A stretch of 64,000 nucleotides of DNA from UBA6522 sp965221035 (GTDB lineage Bacteria > Pseudomonadota > Gammaproteobacteria > Steroidobacterales > Rariloculaceae). The notes under the pieces are model-generated. The model did no database searches. It had not been told where the DNA came from and worked only from the letters and a program-made list of their open reading frames with translations. Shown one piece after another: positions 7,919 through 16,909 of the stretch (the stretch's first letter is position 1; the number at the start of each line of letters is the position of its first letter). The translations under genes were made by a program, and so were the position numbers. The stretch is from positions 3,348,001-3,412,000 of the forward strand of contig OZ244860.1 in the NCBI GenBank assembly GCA_965221035.1. The letters run 5' to 3'.

Positions 7919-8368
7919 ATGATTACGTTAACGGTCAACGGGCAGACCCATCGAATCGACGCCGAACCCGACACGCCGCTGCTTTGGGTCCTGCGCGATT
8001 TCCTGGGATACAACGGCACCAAGTTCGGCTGCGGGATCGCTTATTGCGGTGCCTGCACCGTTCATGTGGAGGGTAACCCGGTACGCTCGTGCATCGTTCC
8101 GGCGAGAGCCGCCGAGGGCAGTGACATCCGCACCATCGAGGGCCTGGACAATCATCCGCTTCAACAGGCCTGGATCGAGCACCAGGTGCCGCAGTGCGGT
8201 TATTGCCAGTCCGGCATGATCATGGCCGCGAAGGGGCTACTGGACCGAAATCCGAATCCCACCGATGCGGACATCGATGCCGCCATCACCAATGTCTGCC
8301 GATGCGGAACCTATACCCGGATTCGCGCGGCAATTCACACCGCCGCGGCGGCGATGAGGGAGGTCTGA
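7919..8368 (+). CDS. (2Fe-2S)-binding small subunit of a molybdenum hydroxylase (IorA type)
   Basis: 149 residues. An N-terminal plant-type ferredoxin domain has Cys38, Cys43, Cys46 and Cys58, and an alpha-helical second cluster domain has Cys93, Cys96, Cys127 and Cys129, the standard pattern for xanthine dehydrogenase-family small subunits. It carries electrons from the molybdenum site of the large subunit to an acceptor. I start at 7919, with GGGG 6 nt upstream; an ATG at 7907 would add four residues. It is followed 2 bp later by the large subunit. Confidence 0.92.
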   Translation: MITLTVNGQTHRIDAEPDTPLLWVLRDFLGYNGTKFGCGIAYCGACTVHVEGNPVRSCIVPARAAEGSDIRTIEGLDNHPLQQAWIEHQVPQCGYCQSGMIMAAKGLLDRNPNPTDADIDAAITNVCRCGTYTRIRAAIHTAAAAMREV

Positions 8369-8370
8369 CC

Positions 8371-10533
8371 ATGAAGACGCAGGTCTCCCGGCGCGGTTTC
8401 CTTCACGGTTCCGGGATGGCCGCCGCCAGCCTGGTCATCGGCTTTCACCTGCCTGTAAGGCCGGCGCGATCCCAGTTCGGCTCGCCGCCTGCGCCTTTTG
8501 TCGTTGATCGCGACATGGTCAATGCCTACCTGACATTCAATCCTGACGACACGGTGTCCATCGTTTCAGCCGCGGCGGAGTTGGGACAGGGCTCGCTCAC
8601 CTCTCTTCCCATGCTGATCGCGGAGGAGCTCGAACTGGAAATCCGGCAGGTGCGCATCGAACAGGCGCCGCTCAATCCGGAAGCGTTCATGAACCGGCTC
8701 TTCGGTTACCAGACCACCATCGGCACGTCGGCGGTGCGATGGGCGTTCGATCCCCTGCGGCAACTCGGGGCCAGCACCAGGGAACTGCTGCGCAACGCCG
8801 CGGCGGTTACCTGGGGCGTGCCGGTGGCCCAGACCGTGGCCCGAAGCGGCCAGGTCATCCACACTCCGACCGGACGGAGCCTGAGTTATTTCGAATTGGG
8901 CGAAACCGCCTCGGGATTGGAAATTCCGGTCGACGTACCCCTCAAGCCGCAAGGCGAATGGCGGATTCTGGGTACTCCATTCCCGCGCTGGGATACCGAG
9001 GCCAAGTCCACCGGGCAGGCGCGCTACGGTATCGACATGCGAGTGGAAGGGATGGTGGTCGCCACGATCGCCGCGACGCCGGTTCCCGGCGGCACCCTGC
9101 GTTCGGTCGATCCGCAACCGGCGCTGGTCGTACCCGGTGTGGAAGACGTGGTGATGCTCGAAGATGCCGTGGCGGTCACCGCGACCGATTACTGGTCGGC
9201 AAGGAAGGGCCTGGGCGCCCTGGCGCCGCAGTGGGATTCCGGGCCCGTGGCGGAGCGGGACAGCGAAAACATCCGCGAGGAAATGATGCGGTTGCTGGAA
9301 CGTCCCGGCAACGAGGCGGTCAACGAGGGTGACATCGAAGCGGCCAGGGAAGCGGCGGCGCAGGTGCTGACGGCGACCTACGAGGCGCCCTATTGGGCCC
9401 ACGCCACCCTGGAACCGCTGAATGCTACCGCCCACTATCGCGGCGACAGCATCGAGTTCTGGTTGGGAACCCAGTCACCGGGGCGCATCCGGAGCATGTG
9501 CGCGGAGACCTTTCCCGAAGTGCCGGCCGGAAACATCATCGTCAACAATCAGTACCTGGGCGGCGGCTTCGGTCGACGGGGCAGTCCCACACCGCCAAGA
9601 CAGGCCGCGCTCATCTCGAAACAGATCGGCAAACCCGTGAAGCTGATCTGGTCGCGGGAGGAGGACATGACCCACTGCACGTATCGGCCGAAGTCCGCCG
9701 CCAGGATGGAAGGCTTTCTGGATGCGCAGGGCAAGGTCACCGGATTCAAGGGCAGGATAGCGGTCCAGTCGACGCTGGCGGCGCTCACCGGCAATTCCGA
9801 CATACCCTTCGATCCATTCGCGACGGAGGGCCTGATCGACCACGATTACCGCTTTCCGGCGCTGAACTTCGAATACCACTCGCCGCGTCCGGGGATCCCG
9901 GTAGGTTTTTACCGGGGCGTCGGTTTCATCCACAACACGTTCTACCGCGAGAGCTTCATGGACGAACTGGCCCATGCCGCCGGACGGGACCCCATGGAGT
10001 TGCGCCTGGAGCTGGCCGGACACAGCGAGCGCAACGTGCTGCTCCTGAACACCCTTGCCGAGCGCTCCAATTGGGGCAGCCCCGCACCGGGAAATGTCCA
10101 GGGCGTGGCGTTCGCATACAGCGACGAATCCACGGTCGGGGAGGTCTTCGAAGCCGCCATCGGCGACGATGGCCGTGTCAGGCTGCGCAGGATCACCTGT
10201 GTCTGCGATGTCGGTGTTTGCATGAACCCGATGATGATCGAACACCAGATGGAGAGCGCCATCACCTGGGGACTCACCAGCGCCATGTTCGGGGAGATTC
10301 TCATCGACAACGGTGTGACGCGGCAGAAGAATTTCAACGAATACGAGCTGGTCCGTATCAGCCACATGCCGGCGATCGAAACGGTGATCCTGCCGCCGAC
10401 GGACACGCCGGGCAGCGGTGGTGAGTGCGGCGCGCCACCCGCGCCGCCGGCGTTGGCGAATGCGATCTTCGCCGCGACAGGCCGTCGCCTGCGTTCCATG
10501 CCGTTCAGGAATCACGGCATCTCGTTCGCCTGA
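8371..10533 (+). CDS. Molybdopterin-binding large subunit, isoquinoline 1-oxidoreductase/aldehyde oxidase type (IorB-like), Tat-exported
   Basis: 720 residues, starting at an ATG preceded by GGGAGGT. The N terminus has a twin-arginine signal (RRGFL, Arg7-Arg8, then a hydrophobic stretch). The body follows xanthine dehydrogenase-family large subunits, with the GGGFGRRG cofactor loop and a C-terminal GGECGAPPAPPALANAI motif whose Glu685 is the catalytic base position. Together with the small subunit it should hydroxylate N-heterocycles or oxidise aldehydes in the periplasm. There is no FAD subunit or cytochrome gene next to it, so its electron acceptor is not visible; the nearest cytochrome c domain is at 19203. 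Confidence 0.9.
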   Translation: MKTQVSRRGFLHGSGMAAASLVIGFHLPVRPARSQFGSPPAPFVVDRDMVNAYLTFNPDDTVSIVSAAAELGQGSLTSLPMLIAEELELEIRQVRIEQAPLNPEAFMNRLFGYQTTIGTSAVRWAFDPLRQLGASTRELLRNAAAVTWGVPVAQTVARSGQVIHTPTGRSLSYFELGETASGLEIPVDVPLKPQGEWRILGTPFPRWDTEAKSTGQARYGIDMRVEGMVVATIAATPVPGGTLRSVDPQPALVVPGVEDVVMLEDAVAVTATDYWSARKGLGALAPQWDSGPVAERDSENIREEMMRLLERPGNEAVNEGDIEAAREAAAQVLTATYEAPYWAHATLEPLNATAHYRGDSIEFWLGTQSPGRIRSMCAETFPEVPAGNIIVNNQYLGGGFGRRGSPTPPRQAALISKQIGKPVKLIWSREEDMTHCTYRPKSAARMEGFLDAQGKVTGFKGRIAVQSTLAALTGNSDIPFDPFATEGLIDHDYRFPALNFEYHSPRPGIPVGFYRGVGFIHNTFYRESFMDELAHAAGRDPMELRLELAGHSERNVLLLNTLAERSNWGSPAPGNVQGVAFAYSDESTVGEVFEAAIGDDGRVRLRRITCVCDVGVCMNPMMIEHQMESAITWGLTSAMFGEILIDNGVTRQKNFNEYELVRISHMPAIETVILPPTDTPGSGGECGAPPAPPALANAIFAATGRRLRSMPFRNHGISFA

Positions 10534-10599
10534 CCGCCGGCGAATCCAGGCACGGCAGTAGCCGCGGCCATTCACCCGCAATCCCCAAAAGGAAGCCCC

Positions 10600-12069
10600 A
10601 TGAACCTTCTCAACCAGTATATCGGCGGCCAATGGAACGCGGCCGAAGCCCAGCGCACGTTCGAGGTCTTGAACCCGGCAACGGGAGAAACGTGGGCCCA
10701 GGCCCCGGATGCGTCCCGCAGCGACGCGAAGGCTGCGGTGGAAGCGGCGGCCCAGGCATCCGTGGCGTGGGCGGCCCTGCCTCATGCCGAGCGGGCCCGC
10801 CATCTCGCCAAGGCCGCGGATATTCTTGAGGTGCGCCAGCAGGAATTCGTCACGGCGCTTGTGGAGGAATCCGGTTCGTGGATCGGCAAGGCCATGTTCG
10901 AGTCCGGCTACGCAAGCGGCATCTATCGGGCCGCGGCGGCGTGCGCCTACCAGACCAATGGCGAAATTCTTCCGTCCGAGCACGGCAAGGTCAGCATGGC
11001 CGTGCGCCAACCCCTCGGGGTGGTGAGCGTGATTTCACCGTGGAATTTTCCGCTGCTGCTTTCATCGAGGGGGATTGCCGTCGCACTGGCGGTGGGCAAC
11101 AGCGTGGTATTGAAACCGTCCGAGGAAACGCCCATGAGCGGCGGTACGCTGATCGCCGAGGTTCTGGCGGAAGCTGGCATTCCCGAGGGCGTATTCAATG
11201 TGGTGACGTGTTCGCGTGACAGCGTCGCGGAGGTGGGTGACGAACTGGTCTCGAATCCGCATGTAGGCGCCATCAGCTTCACCGGTTCCACCGCCGTGGG
11301 CAGGCAGATCGCATCAAGGGCGGGCATGCTGCTGAAGAAGGCATGTATCGAGGCCGGCGGCAAGGACGCGCTACTTGTTCTGGACGACGCGGACATGGGT
11401 CAGGCTGTCAACGCCGCGACCTTCGGGACGTTCATGCACCAAGGCCAGATCTGCATGTCCGTGGAGCGAATCATCGTCGACGAAACCGTTGCGGACGAGT
11501 TTACGGAGCGCTTCGTGGCAAATACCAGGACGCTCAGGGCAGGGGACCCTCACGAGATCGGCAATGTCATCGGCCCGATCATCAATGATCGCCAGTTGCG
11601 GAAGATCGTCGAGCAGGTGGACGATGCCCGCGAAAAGGGCGCGGAGGTGCTTTGCGGCGGAACCAGCGAGGGACCGTACTACCACCCCACCGTGCTTTCC
11701 GGTGTCACACGGGAGATGAGAATCTACACCGAGGAAACATTTGGTCCTGTGGCTCCGGTGATTCGGGCTTCCGGCGTCGACGAAGCCGTGGAGATCGCCA
11801 ACGACTCCGAGTATGGGCTGTCCGCCGGCATCATCGGCCGGAACGAAGAGAGGGCGCTGGACGTCGCCAACCGGCTGCAGACCGGTATGGCGCACATCAA
11901 CGACAGCTCGGTCAATGACGAGCCGCACGTGCCGTTCGGCGGAGTCAAGTGCAGCGGCCTGGGGCGCCATGGGGGGCGGGCGTCGGTCGAGACGTTCACG
12001 GAACAGCGCTGGATCACGCTGGAGCGGGGAGGTCGGCACTATCCACCCCCCTTCGTGGAGAAGGGCTAG
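10600..12069 (+). CDS. NAD(P)-dependent aldehyde dehydrogenase
   Basis: 489 residues of the ALDH superfamily. Key residues are present: Asn149 in SPWNFP, Glu251 in IEAGGKD and the nucleophile Cys285 in GQICMS. It oxidises an aldehyde to the acid in the cytoplasm, similar to benzaldehyde or vanillin dehydrogenases; the actual substrate is not known. AAGGAAG lies just upstream of the ATG. It follows the molybdenum enzyme genes by 66 bp on the same strand, suggesting one aldehyde-oxidising unit. Confidence 0.93.
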   Translation: MNLLNQYIGGQWNAAEAQRTFEVLNPATGETWAQAPDASRSDAKAAVEAAAQASVAWAALPHAERARHLAKAADILEVRQQEFVTALVEESGSWIGKAMFESGYASGIYRAAAACAYQTNGEILPSEHGKVSMAVRQPLGVVSVISPWNFPLLLSSRGIAVALAVGNSVVLKPSEETPMSGGTLIAEVLAEAGIPEGVFNVVTCSRDSVAEVGDELVSNPHVGAISFTGSTAVGRQIASRAGMLLKKACIEAGGKDALLVLDDADMGQAVNAATFGTFMHQGQICMSVERIIVDETVADEFTERFVANTRTLRAGDPHEIGNVIGPIINDRQLRKIVEQVDDAREKGAEVLCGGTSEGPYYHPTVLSGVTREMRIYTEETFGPVAPVIRASGVDEAVEIANDSEYGLSAGIIGRNEERALDVANRLQTGMAHINDSSVNDEPHVPFGGVKCSGLGRHGGRASVETFTEQRWITLERGGRHYPPPFVEKG

Positions 12070-12162
12070 AACACAAGCGATGGACCGGGTCCGTTCGAAA
12101 GGCGCGAACCGGTCGAGCTCCGGGATTCGAACCAGCATTCGAACCAGGATTCCGGGCCGGAG

Positions 12163-12789
12163 TCAGGGTTCGAACGCCACGCCCTCATCGGCCAGCGCCC
12201 TGGACACGCCGGGGTCGTCCAGCATGGTACTCACGAACCGTTCAAGGTGCGGGAAATCCCCCAGCCGGTTGGGAAACGCGCGCGCCGCCCAGCTTGAGAA
12301 AGTGAACAGATAGGCATCGATTACCGTTCTCCTGCCGGCGATGACGTGGTCGCGTCCGTCCATGTGCCGGTCGGCGATCCCGTACAGGCGTTGAAGGTTG
12401 GCAAACGCGGCAGCGCGAATCGCCGGATGGGCGGATTCATCGGGATGAAACCGCTGCGGCGCGAAGTACGGACGAAACCCCGGGTGCAGGTCGCCGCCCA
12501 GGAAACCGTGCCAATGGTTGAGCTCGTAGTGGCCCTCGGGTGTGGGATCGGGACCCAGGTTGGGCTGAGGATATTTCTCGATCAGGTACTTCTGGATGGC
12601 CGAGTTCTGAGTCAACGTGCGGTCGCCATCCACGAGCGCGGGGACGGCGCCGGCGGGATTCAGCCTGAGGTACTCGGGCGACCTGGTCCGCTCGCGCGTC
12701 ACCGCCACGGCTTCGTATGGTTCGCCGATCCACTCGAGAATGATATGAATGGCGAGGGAGCAGGCGCCTGGAAGGTAGTACAGTTTCAT
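12163..12789 (-). CDS. Glutathione S-transferase, beta class
   Basis: 208 residues. The N-terminal thioredoxin-like domain starts MKLYYLPGACS with Cys10, the residue typical of beta-class enzymes, and includes the GAVPAL cis-proline motif; a helical C-terminal domain follows. It conjugates or reduces electrophiles with glutathione, and in aromatic pathways may act on ring-cleavage isomers. Its ATG overlaps the stop of the upstream aldehyde dehydrogenase by 4 bp (ATGA), so the two are translated together. Confidence 0.92.
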   Translation of the reverse strand: MKLYYLPGACSLAIHIILEWIGEPYEAVAVTRERTRSPEYLRLNPAGAVPALVDGDRTLTQNSAIQKYLIEKYPQPNLGPDPTPEGHYELNHWHGFLGGDLHPGFRPYFAPQRFHPDESAHPAIRAAAFANLQRLYGIADRHMDGRDHVIAGRRTVIDAYLFTFSSWAARAFPNRLGDFPHLERFVSTMLDDPGVSRALADEGVAFEP

Positions 12790-14273
12790 TCGACTACCGC
12801 CGGAGCGCCGAAAGCGCGCTCTCCGGGCAGTTGCAGGGTGATCAACTTCCACTCGGTCAGCGCCTCGATGTCCATTTCCGTGCCTTCCCGGCCGATGCCG
12901 CTGTCCTTGACCCCGCCGAAGGGCACGTGGGGTTCGTCGTAGAAGGTCGCGGCGTTGATGTGCACGGTGCCGGACTCAATGCCCCGAGCGTACAGCATGG
13001 CCTTGTCGATGTCCCTGGTCCAGATGGCGGCCGACAGCCCATAGTTGGTGTCGTTGGCCAGCGCGAGTCCGTCCTCGAGTCCGTCCACAGGGTAGATCGC
13101 ATCGACCGGCCCGAAAGTTTCTTCGCGGAACACGGTCATGCCTTCCTTGACGCCGGTCAGGATCGTCGGTTGACAGCGGTTGCCTGCCCATTCGCCGCCG
13201 GCGACCACCGTGGCGCCCTTGGCGCGGGCATCCTCGATATGCGAACGCACGCGGTTTCTCTGCCGTTCCGAGATGATGGGTCCCACCCAGGTCGTGGGGT
13301 CGCGCAAGTCGCCCATCTGGTGCTCCGCGGCGTGTTCCGCCCTGGCCCTGAGCTTGTCCACGAATTCCTCGAAGATGGGCCGCTCCACCAGCACCCGACT
13401 GGTCACCATGCAGCCCTGCCCCTGGAAAAAGAAGCACGCCATGGCGGCGGCATCCACCGCGGCGTCCACGTCCGCGTCGGCCAGCACCAGGGAGGGGCTC
13501 TTGCCGCCGAGCTCGAGCACGCAGCGCTTCATGTGCCGGCCACACAGGGCGGAAATGTGCTTGCCGATGGCGCTTGATCCGGTGAACAGGATGGCCTTCA
13601 CCAATGGATGCGTGGTCAGGCTGTCGCCGATGTCGGCGCCGAAGCCGGTGATGACGTTGAACGTGCCGGGCGGGAAGCCAGCCTCCTCATAGACGCGCCC
13701 CATCATCAGCACGGACCTGGGCGTGAATTCGGATGCCAGGCTCACCACCGTATTGCCCGTGGCCAGGGCGCCGGCACTGAGTTTGGCGGCCTTCAGAAAG
13801 GGCACATTGAACGGCGTGATGCTTCCCACGACGCCCAGCGGTTCGCGCACGCTCATCACCATGCGGCCGGGATTGTCCGAAGGGTGCGTCTCGCCGGAGA
13901 TTCGGCGGGTGATGCCGGCGGCCGAACGGAGGTAGTCGGCAGCGGCCATGGTTTCAAATCGCGCCTTGATGATGGGTGAACCGTTCTCGGTGACGATGGT
14001 GTCGGCGATGCCGTCGCGGTCGCGCTCTACGATGTCAGCGGCGCGGGCAAGCCACTGTTCGCGCTGGCGCGGGGTGGTCTGGCGGTAGGCCCGAAAGGCT
14101 TCGTGGGCCGTTCGCACGGCGCGATCCATGTCATCGGCGGTGGCTTCCGCTGCCCGGCAGAAAACCGTGTCGTCGGCGGGGTCCAGATCGTCGAAGTACC
14201 TGCCGCTGGACGAGGGCGTGTGCTCCCCGCCGATCCACAGTTCCAATTGGTCGATGTCGTTGTGTGTCGTCAT
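12786..14273 (-). CDS. Aldehyde dehydrogenase, vanillin/salicylaldehyde dehydrogenase type
   Basis: 495 residues. The active-site motifs ELGGKSP (Glu) and GQGCM (Cys) are intact; the cofactor segment reads TPFNVPF, which keeps the catalytic Asn and is common in aryl-aldehyde dehydrogenases. It would oxidise an aromatic or short aldehyde with NAD(P). It is distinct in sequence from the plus-strand enzyme at 10600. First gene of a two-gene operon with the glutathione transferase, and it diverges from the LigB gene at 14541 across about 270 bp. Confidence 0.92.
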   Translation of the reverse strand: MTTHNDIDQLELWIGGEHTPSSSGRYFDDLDPADDTVFCRAAEATADDMDRAVRTAHEAFRAYRQTTPRQREQWLARAADIVERDRDGIADTIVTENGSPIIKARFETMAAADYLRSAAGITRRISGETHPSDNPGRMVMSVREPLGVVGSITPFNVPFLKAAKLSAGALATGNTVVSLASEFTPRSVLMMGRVYEEAGFPPGTFNVITGFGADIGDSLTTHPLVKAILFTGSSAIGKHISALCGRHMKRCVLELGGKSPSLVLADADVDAAVDAAAMACFFFQGQGCMVTSRVLVERPIFEEFVDKLRARAEHAAEHQMGDLRDPTTWVGPIISERQRNRVRSHIEDARAKGATVVAGGEWAGNRCQPTILTGVKEGMTVFREETFGPVDAIYPVDGLEDGLALANDTNYGLSAAIWTRDIDKAMLYARGIESGTVHINAATFYDEPHVPFGGVKDSGIGREGTEMDIEALTEWKLITLQLPGERAFGAPAVVE

Positions 14274-14540
14274 GATTCAAGGCGCAACGCAACGCGATGC
14301 GGAGGCGAGAATAGCACCGGCGCCTCATTCGATCCCGCTCCGGGCGGACATCAGACATTTTTTTTCGTGATGGCCGCGAATTGTCGCGAGGCATGTCCCG
14401 GCCGCGTCTCCTTGCCGACCGGGTAGCCATTGGCGTAATGAATGAACCCCCATTATCAATATCCATTTCTGGTAACAGGACAGAACTCACTACAATGTCT
14501 CGCATGCATCATTGTGATTCCCAGTGGACCAGGAGACCTC

Positions 14541-15572
14541 GTGGCTGATCTCGTGTTCGGTTTCGGTACGTCCCATGGGCCGTTGCTGACCATCGATCCG
14601 GAGATCTGGGAGCGCAGCAGGACTGCCGACATGATGGAGATTCCGCGAATCCATTTTCGCGGCAATACCTATTCCTGGGAGGAACTGCTGGCACTGCGTG
14701 GCGCCGCGAATTTCGCAGAGCAGAATACGCTGGCGGCCCGTCAGGCCGCGTTCGCGGACTGTCAGCGGGCGCTGGATGCGCTCGCCGATCGCATCCGCGA
14801 AGCGCATCTGGATGCCATGATCATCATCGGAGACGATCACTACGAATACTTTCGCCGGGACATTCAGCCGCCGTTCGCGGTGTATTGCGGTGACAGTCTC
14901 GTCAACTGCGGATTCGATCCCGACGCGAAGACCGACTTGCCGGAGGCGGTCTGCGAGATTCTCGCGGCGAGTTGTCCGCCGCAGGATGAGGCTTACCCGA
15001 TCGCTTCGGAGCTGGCCCTGGAAATCATCACCCAGGGCATCCGCGACGGATTCGATGTGACGTCTTCGGAAGTCCAGCCCGTTGATCCGGAAGGGCTGCG
15101 GGGAATCGGCCACGCCGTCGGGTTCATCGTCCGGCGCCTGCTGGACGACCGACCGATGGCGCTGGTGCCCGTGCTGATGAACACCTACTTCGAGCCCAAC
15201 CAGCCGCCGGTCAAGCGATGTTTCGACTTCGGGCGCTCCATGGGAAGGGCGGTGAAGACCTGGAAAAGGGATGCTCGCGTGGCGGTCGCCGGTTCCGGCG
15301 GCCTGACGCACTTCGCGATCGACGAGGAGCTGGACAGGCGGTTGTTGCGGGCATTGCAGCAACGCGACCTGGACACACTGCTGTCGGTGCCGGAGAACGT
15401 GCTGCAGTCAGGCACCTCGGAATACAAGAACTGGATTGCCGCCCTCGGCGTACTGTGGGAGACGGGCCTCGAAATGGACCTGATCGACTATGTGCCCTGC
15501 TACCGGTCGCAAGCCGGAACGGGAGCCGGAATGGGTTTTGCCGCCTGGACTCCGGTCGGAACGGGCGGATGA
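14541..15572 (+). CDS. Class III extradiol ring-cleavage dioxygenase, LigB type (copy 1)
   Basis: 343 residues from a GTG with AGGAG 5 nt upstream; the frame is open to 14442 but the earlier part has no similarity. LigB-family features are the N-terminal TSHGP histidine, the IIIGDDHYE strand, VLMNTYFEPNQP, the SGGLTHF histidine and the SEYKNWIAALG segment. Family members use Fe(II) to open catechol-like rings (protocatechuate 4,5- or gallate dioxygenases). No separate alpha (LigA) subunit is present. Its stop overlaps the next gene (ATGA). A paralogue is encoded at 34485-35495. Confidence 0.88.
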   Translation: MADLVFGFGTSHGPLLTIDPEIWERSRTADMMEIPRIHFRGNTYSWEELLALRGAANFAEQNTLAARQAAFADCQRALDALADRIREAHLDAMIIIGDDHYEYFRRDIQPPFAVYCGDSLVNCGFDPDAKTDLPEAVCEILAASCPPQDEAYPIASELALEIITQGIRDGFDVTSSEVQPVDPEGLRGIGHAVGFIVRRLLDDRPMALVPVLMNTYFEPNQPPVKRCFDFGRSMGRAVKTWKRDARVAVAGSGGLTHFAIDEELDRRLLRALQQRDLDTLLSVPENVLQSGTSEYKNWIAALGVLWETGLEMDLIDYVPCYRSQAGTGAGMGFAAWTPVGTGG

Positions 15573-16045
15573 GCGGACGGGTTGCCAACGTGCCGAGGGC
15601 GTTGCGCCCGGTGGATGACGAAGAGCGACGCCGCATCGAGCGGGAATGCCGAGAAATCATGGTCCGGATGGGTCAGCACCTGGATTCGGGGCGTTTTGAG
15701 GAGTTTGTCGACTTCTTTACCGACGATGCCAGATGGCGCCGTCGCGGCAAGGAACTGAAGGGCAGGGACGCGATCCTCGCGCAAGTCCGCAAGCGTTCTC
15801 CGACGCTGATTCTCCGCCACGTGTTTACCAATTTCGTGGTGGATGTTCACGACGGGAACCACGCCCACTGCCAAGCGTACATGCTCGGCTTCCGGTACGA
15901 CAACGGCAAGGTTGTGAGCTCTCCGCCGCCGTTTCGGGATGCCAACCGGGCACTTTGGATATACCACGACGATCTGGTCCGCACCGAAGCCGGCTGGAAG
16001 GTTGCCCGGCGCAGCGCCGAGCGGATATTCGAAGACCCGGAATAA
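15569..16045 (+). CDS. NTF2/SnoaL-fold protein (ring-hydroxylating dioxygenase small-subunit-like)
   Basis: 158 residues with the cone-shaped NTF2-fold pattern: an N-terminal helix (IERECREIMVRMGQHLDSG), F-x-x-F-F-x-D-D-A, R-x-x-I, RHVFTNFVVDV and a C-terminal GWKVARR strand. Such proteins act as isomerases, dehydratases or beta subunits of Rieske dioxygenases. It is coupled to the LigB gene by a 4-bp overlap, so it probably acts in the same aromatic pathway, perhaps as a small subunit or an isomerase. Confidence 0.82.
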   Translation: MSGRVANVPRALRPVDDEERRRIERECREIMVRMGQHLDSGRFEEFVDFFTDDARWRRRGKELKGRDAILAQVRKRSPTLILRHVFTNFVVDVHDGNHAHCQAYMLGFRYDNGKVVSSPPPFRDANRALWIYHDDLVRTEAGWKVARRSAERIFEDPE

Positions 16046-16090
16046 GCCAGGCGCCCGCATCTTGGCGAGGTTTCGCCTGGAGCGGTTGCT

Positions 16091-16789
16091 CTATGCAGCT
16101 CTGGTGGTGTTTGGCGGATCCCCGGGTGGGGGCGGTTCGGGCAAAGGCGTCAGGTCCCTGCGCATGAACACTGCTTCGAGCAGGCCTTCTATCCGAGCCA
16201 ATCGCTCTCGCAATTCGCCCAATTCCTTTCGCTGCCCGGCCATTTCGCTGCTTTGCGAATCGAATCCGCGCCTCATTTCCTCGCGCTGCGACTCCAGTGC
16301 GTCCAGCGTATGCTTGCTGTGCGACTCCAAAGCGCCTTGCATATCCTTGCGGTGCGACTCCAATGCGTCCTGCGTACGCTTGCGGTGAGACTCCAACGCG
16401 TCGTGCGTATGCATACGGTGCGACTCCAATGCGCCTTGCATATCCTTGCGGTGCGACTCCAATGCGCCTTGCATATCCTCGCGGTGCGACTCCAATGCAC
16501 CTTGCATATCCTCGCGGTGCAACTCAAATGCATGCAGCAACTGCTCTCGGTGCGACTCCATTGCACCCTGCGTATGCGTGCGATGCGACTCCAACCCGAC
16601 CTGCATCTCCTTGCGCTGCGACTCCAACCCGTCCTGCATCTCCTTGCGGTGCGTCGCCAACGCATCCTGCAGATCCTTGCGCTGCAAGTTCATTTCCTTG
16701 CGCAGTTCGCGGATGTCCTGTCGCAGCCACGCGAACTGGCCAAGCACGAGCGCACCCAGCGCGATGAAACCTGCAAGCGTCATATTCAC
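16091..16789 (-). CDS. Membrane-anchored protein made of 11-residue repeats, unknown function
   Basis: 232 residues with a GTG at 16789 or an ATG at 16783. One N-terminal hydrophobic segment (FIALGALVLGQFAWL) is followed by 13 consecutive 11-residue repeats over residues 34-176, consensus E-S-H-R-K-D-M-Q-G-A-L, then a short charged tail with a Leu/Arg helix and a proline-rich end. Hendecad periodicity suggests a long right-handed coiled coil or an amphipathic apolipoprotein-like helix. No known family recognised. It lies between the LigB unit and a hydrolase but is not evidently part of either pathway. Confidence 0.75.
   Translation of the reverse strand: MNMTLAGFIALGALVLGQFAWLRQDIRELRKEMNLQRKDLQDALATHRKEMQDGLESQRKEMQVGLESHRTHTQGAMESHREQLLHAFELHREDMQGALESHREDMQGALESHRKDMQGALESHRMHTHDALESHRKRTQDALESHRKDMQGALESHSKHTLDALESQREEMRRGFDSQSSEMAGQRKELGELRERLARIEGLLEAVFMRRDLTPLPEPPPPGDPPNTTRAA
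16262..16690 (-). repeat. 33-bp coding tandem repeat, 13 units
   Basis: The DNA underlying the 11-residue repeats has a 33-bp period from 16262 to 16690. Units near 16400-16520 are almost identical at base level, so recent expansion by slippage or recombination is likely. Confidence 0.85.
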
Positions 16790-16909
16790 GGGCGCATCGT
16801 AGCACGCCCGTTCGCGCCCAGCGGCATGTAGAAACTGCCCGATTTATCCAGATTTCCGTCTTGCAGTTTTGCCGAGAATGAGCATGCCCCACGCCAGCGC
16901 GGCCCCGGA

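Noticed and set aside
9475..11010. Long open frame on the minus strand opposite the molybdenum enzyme and aldehyde dehydrogenase genes
   Set aside because: It is antisense to two well-supported genes and has no recognisable domain; its length follows from GC-rich codon third positions.
12105..12180. tRNA-like T-loop text (GGGATTCGAACC and repeats of ATTCGAACC)
   Set aside because: The flanking bases do not form the T stem, acceptor stem or anticodon arm on either strand; it is a small repeat between convergent genes.
16253..16831. Plus-strand frame with repeated Arg-Leu-Gln units
   Set aside because: It is the complement of the 33-bp repeat; the minus-strand frame has a membrane anchor and helical periodicity and is the better gene.
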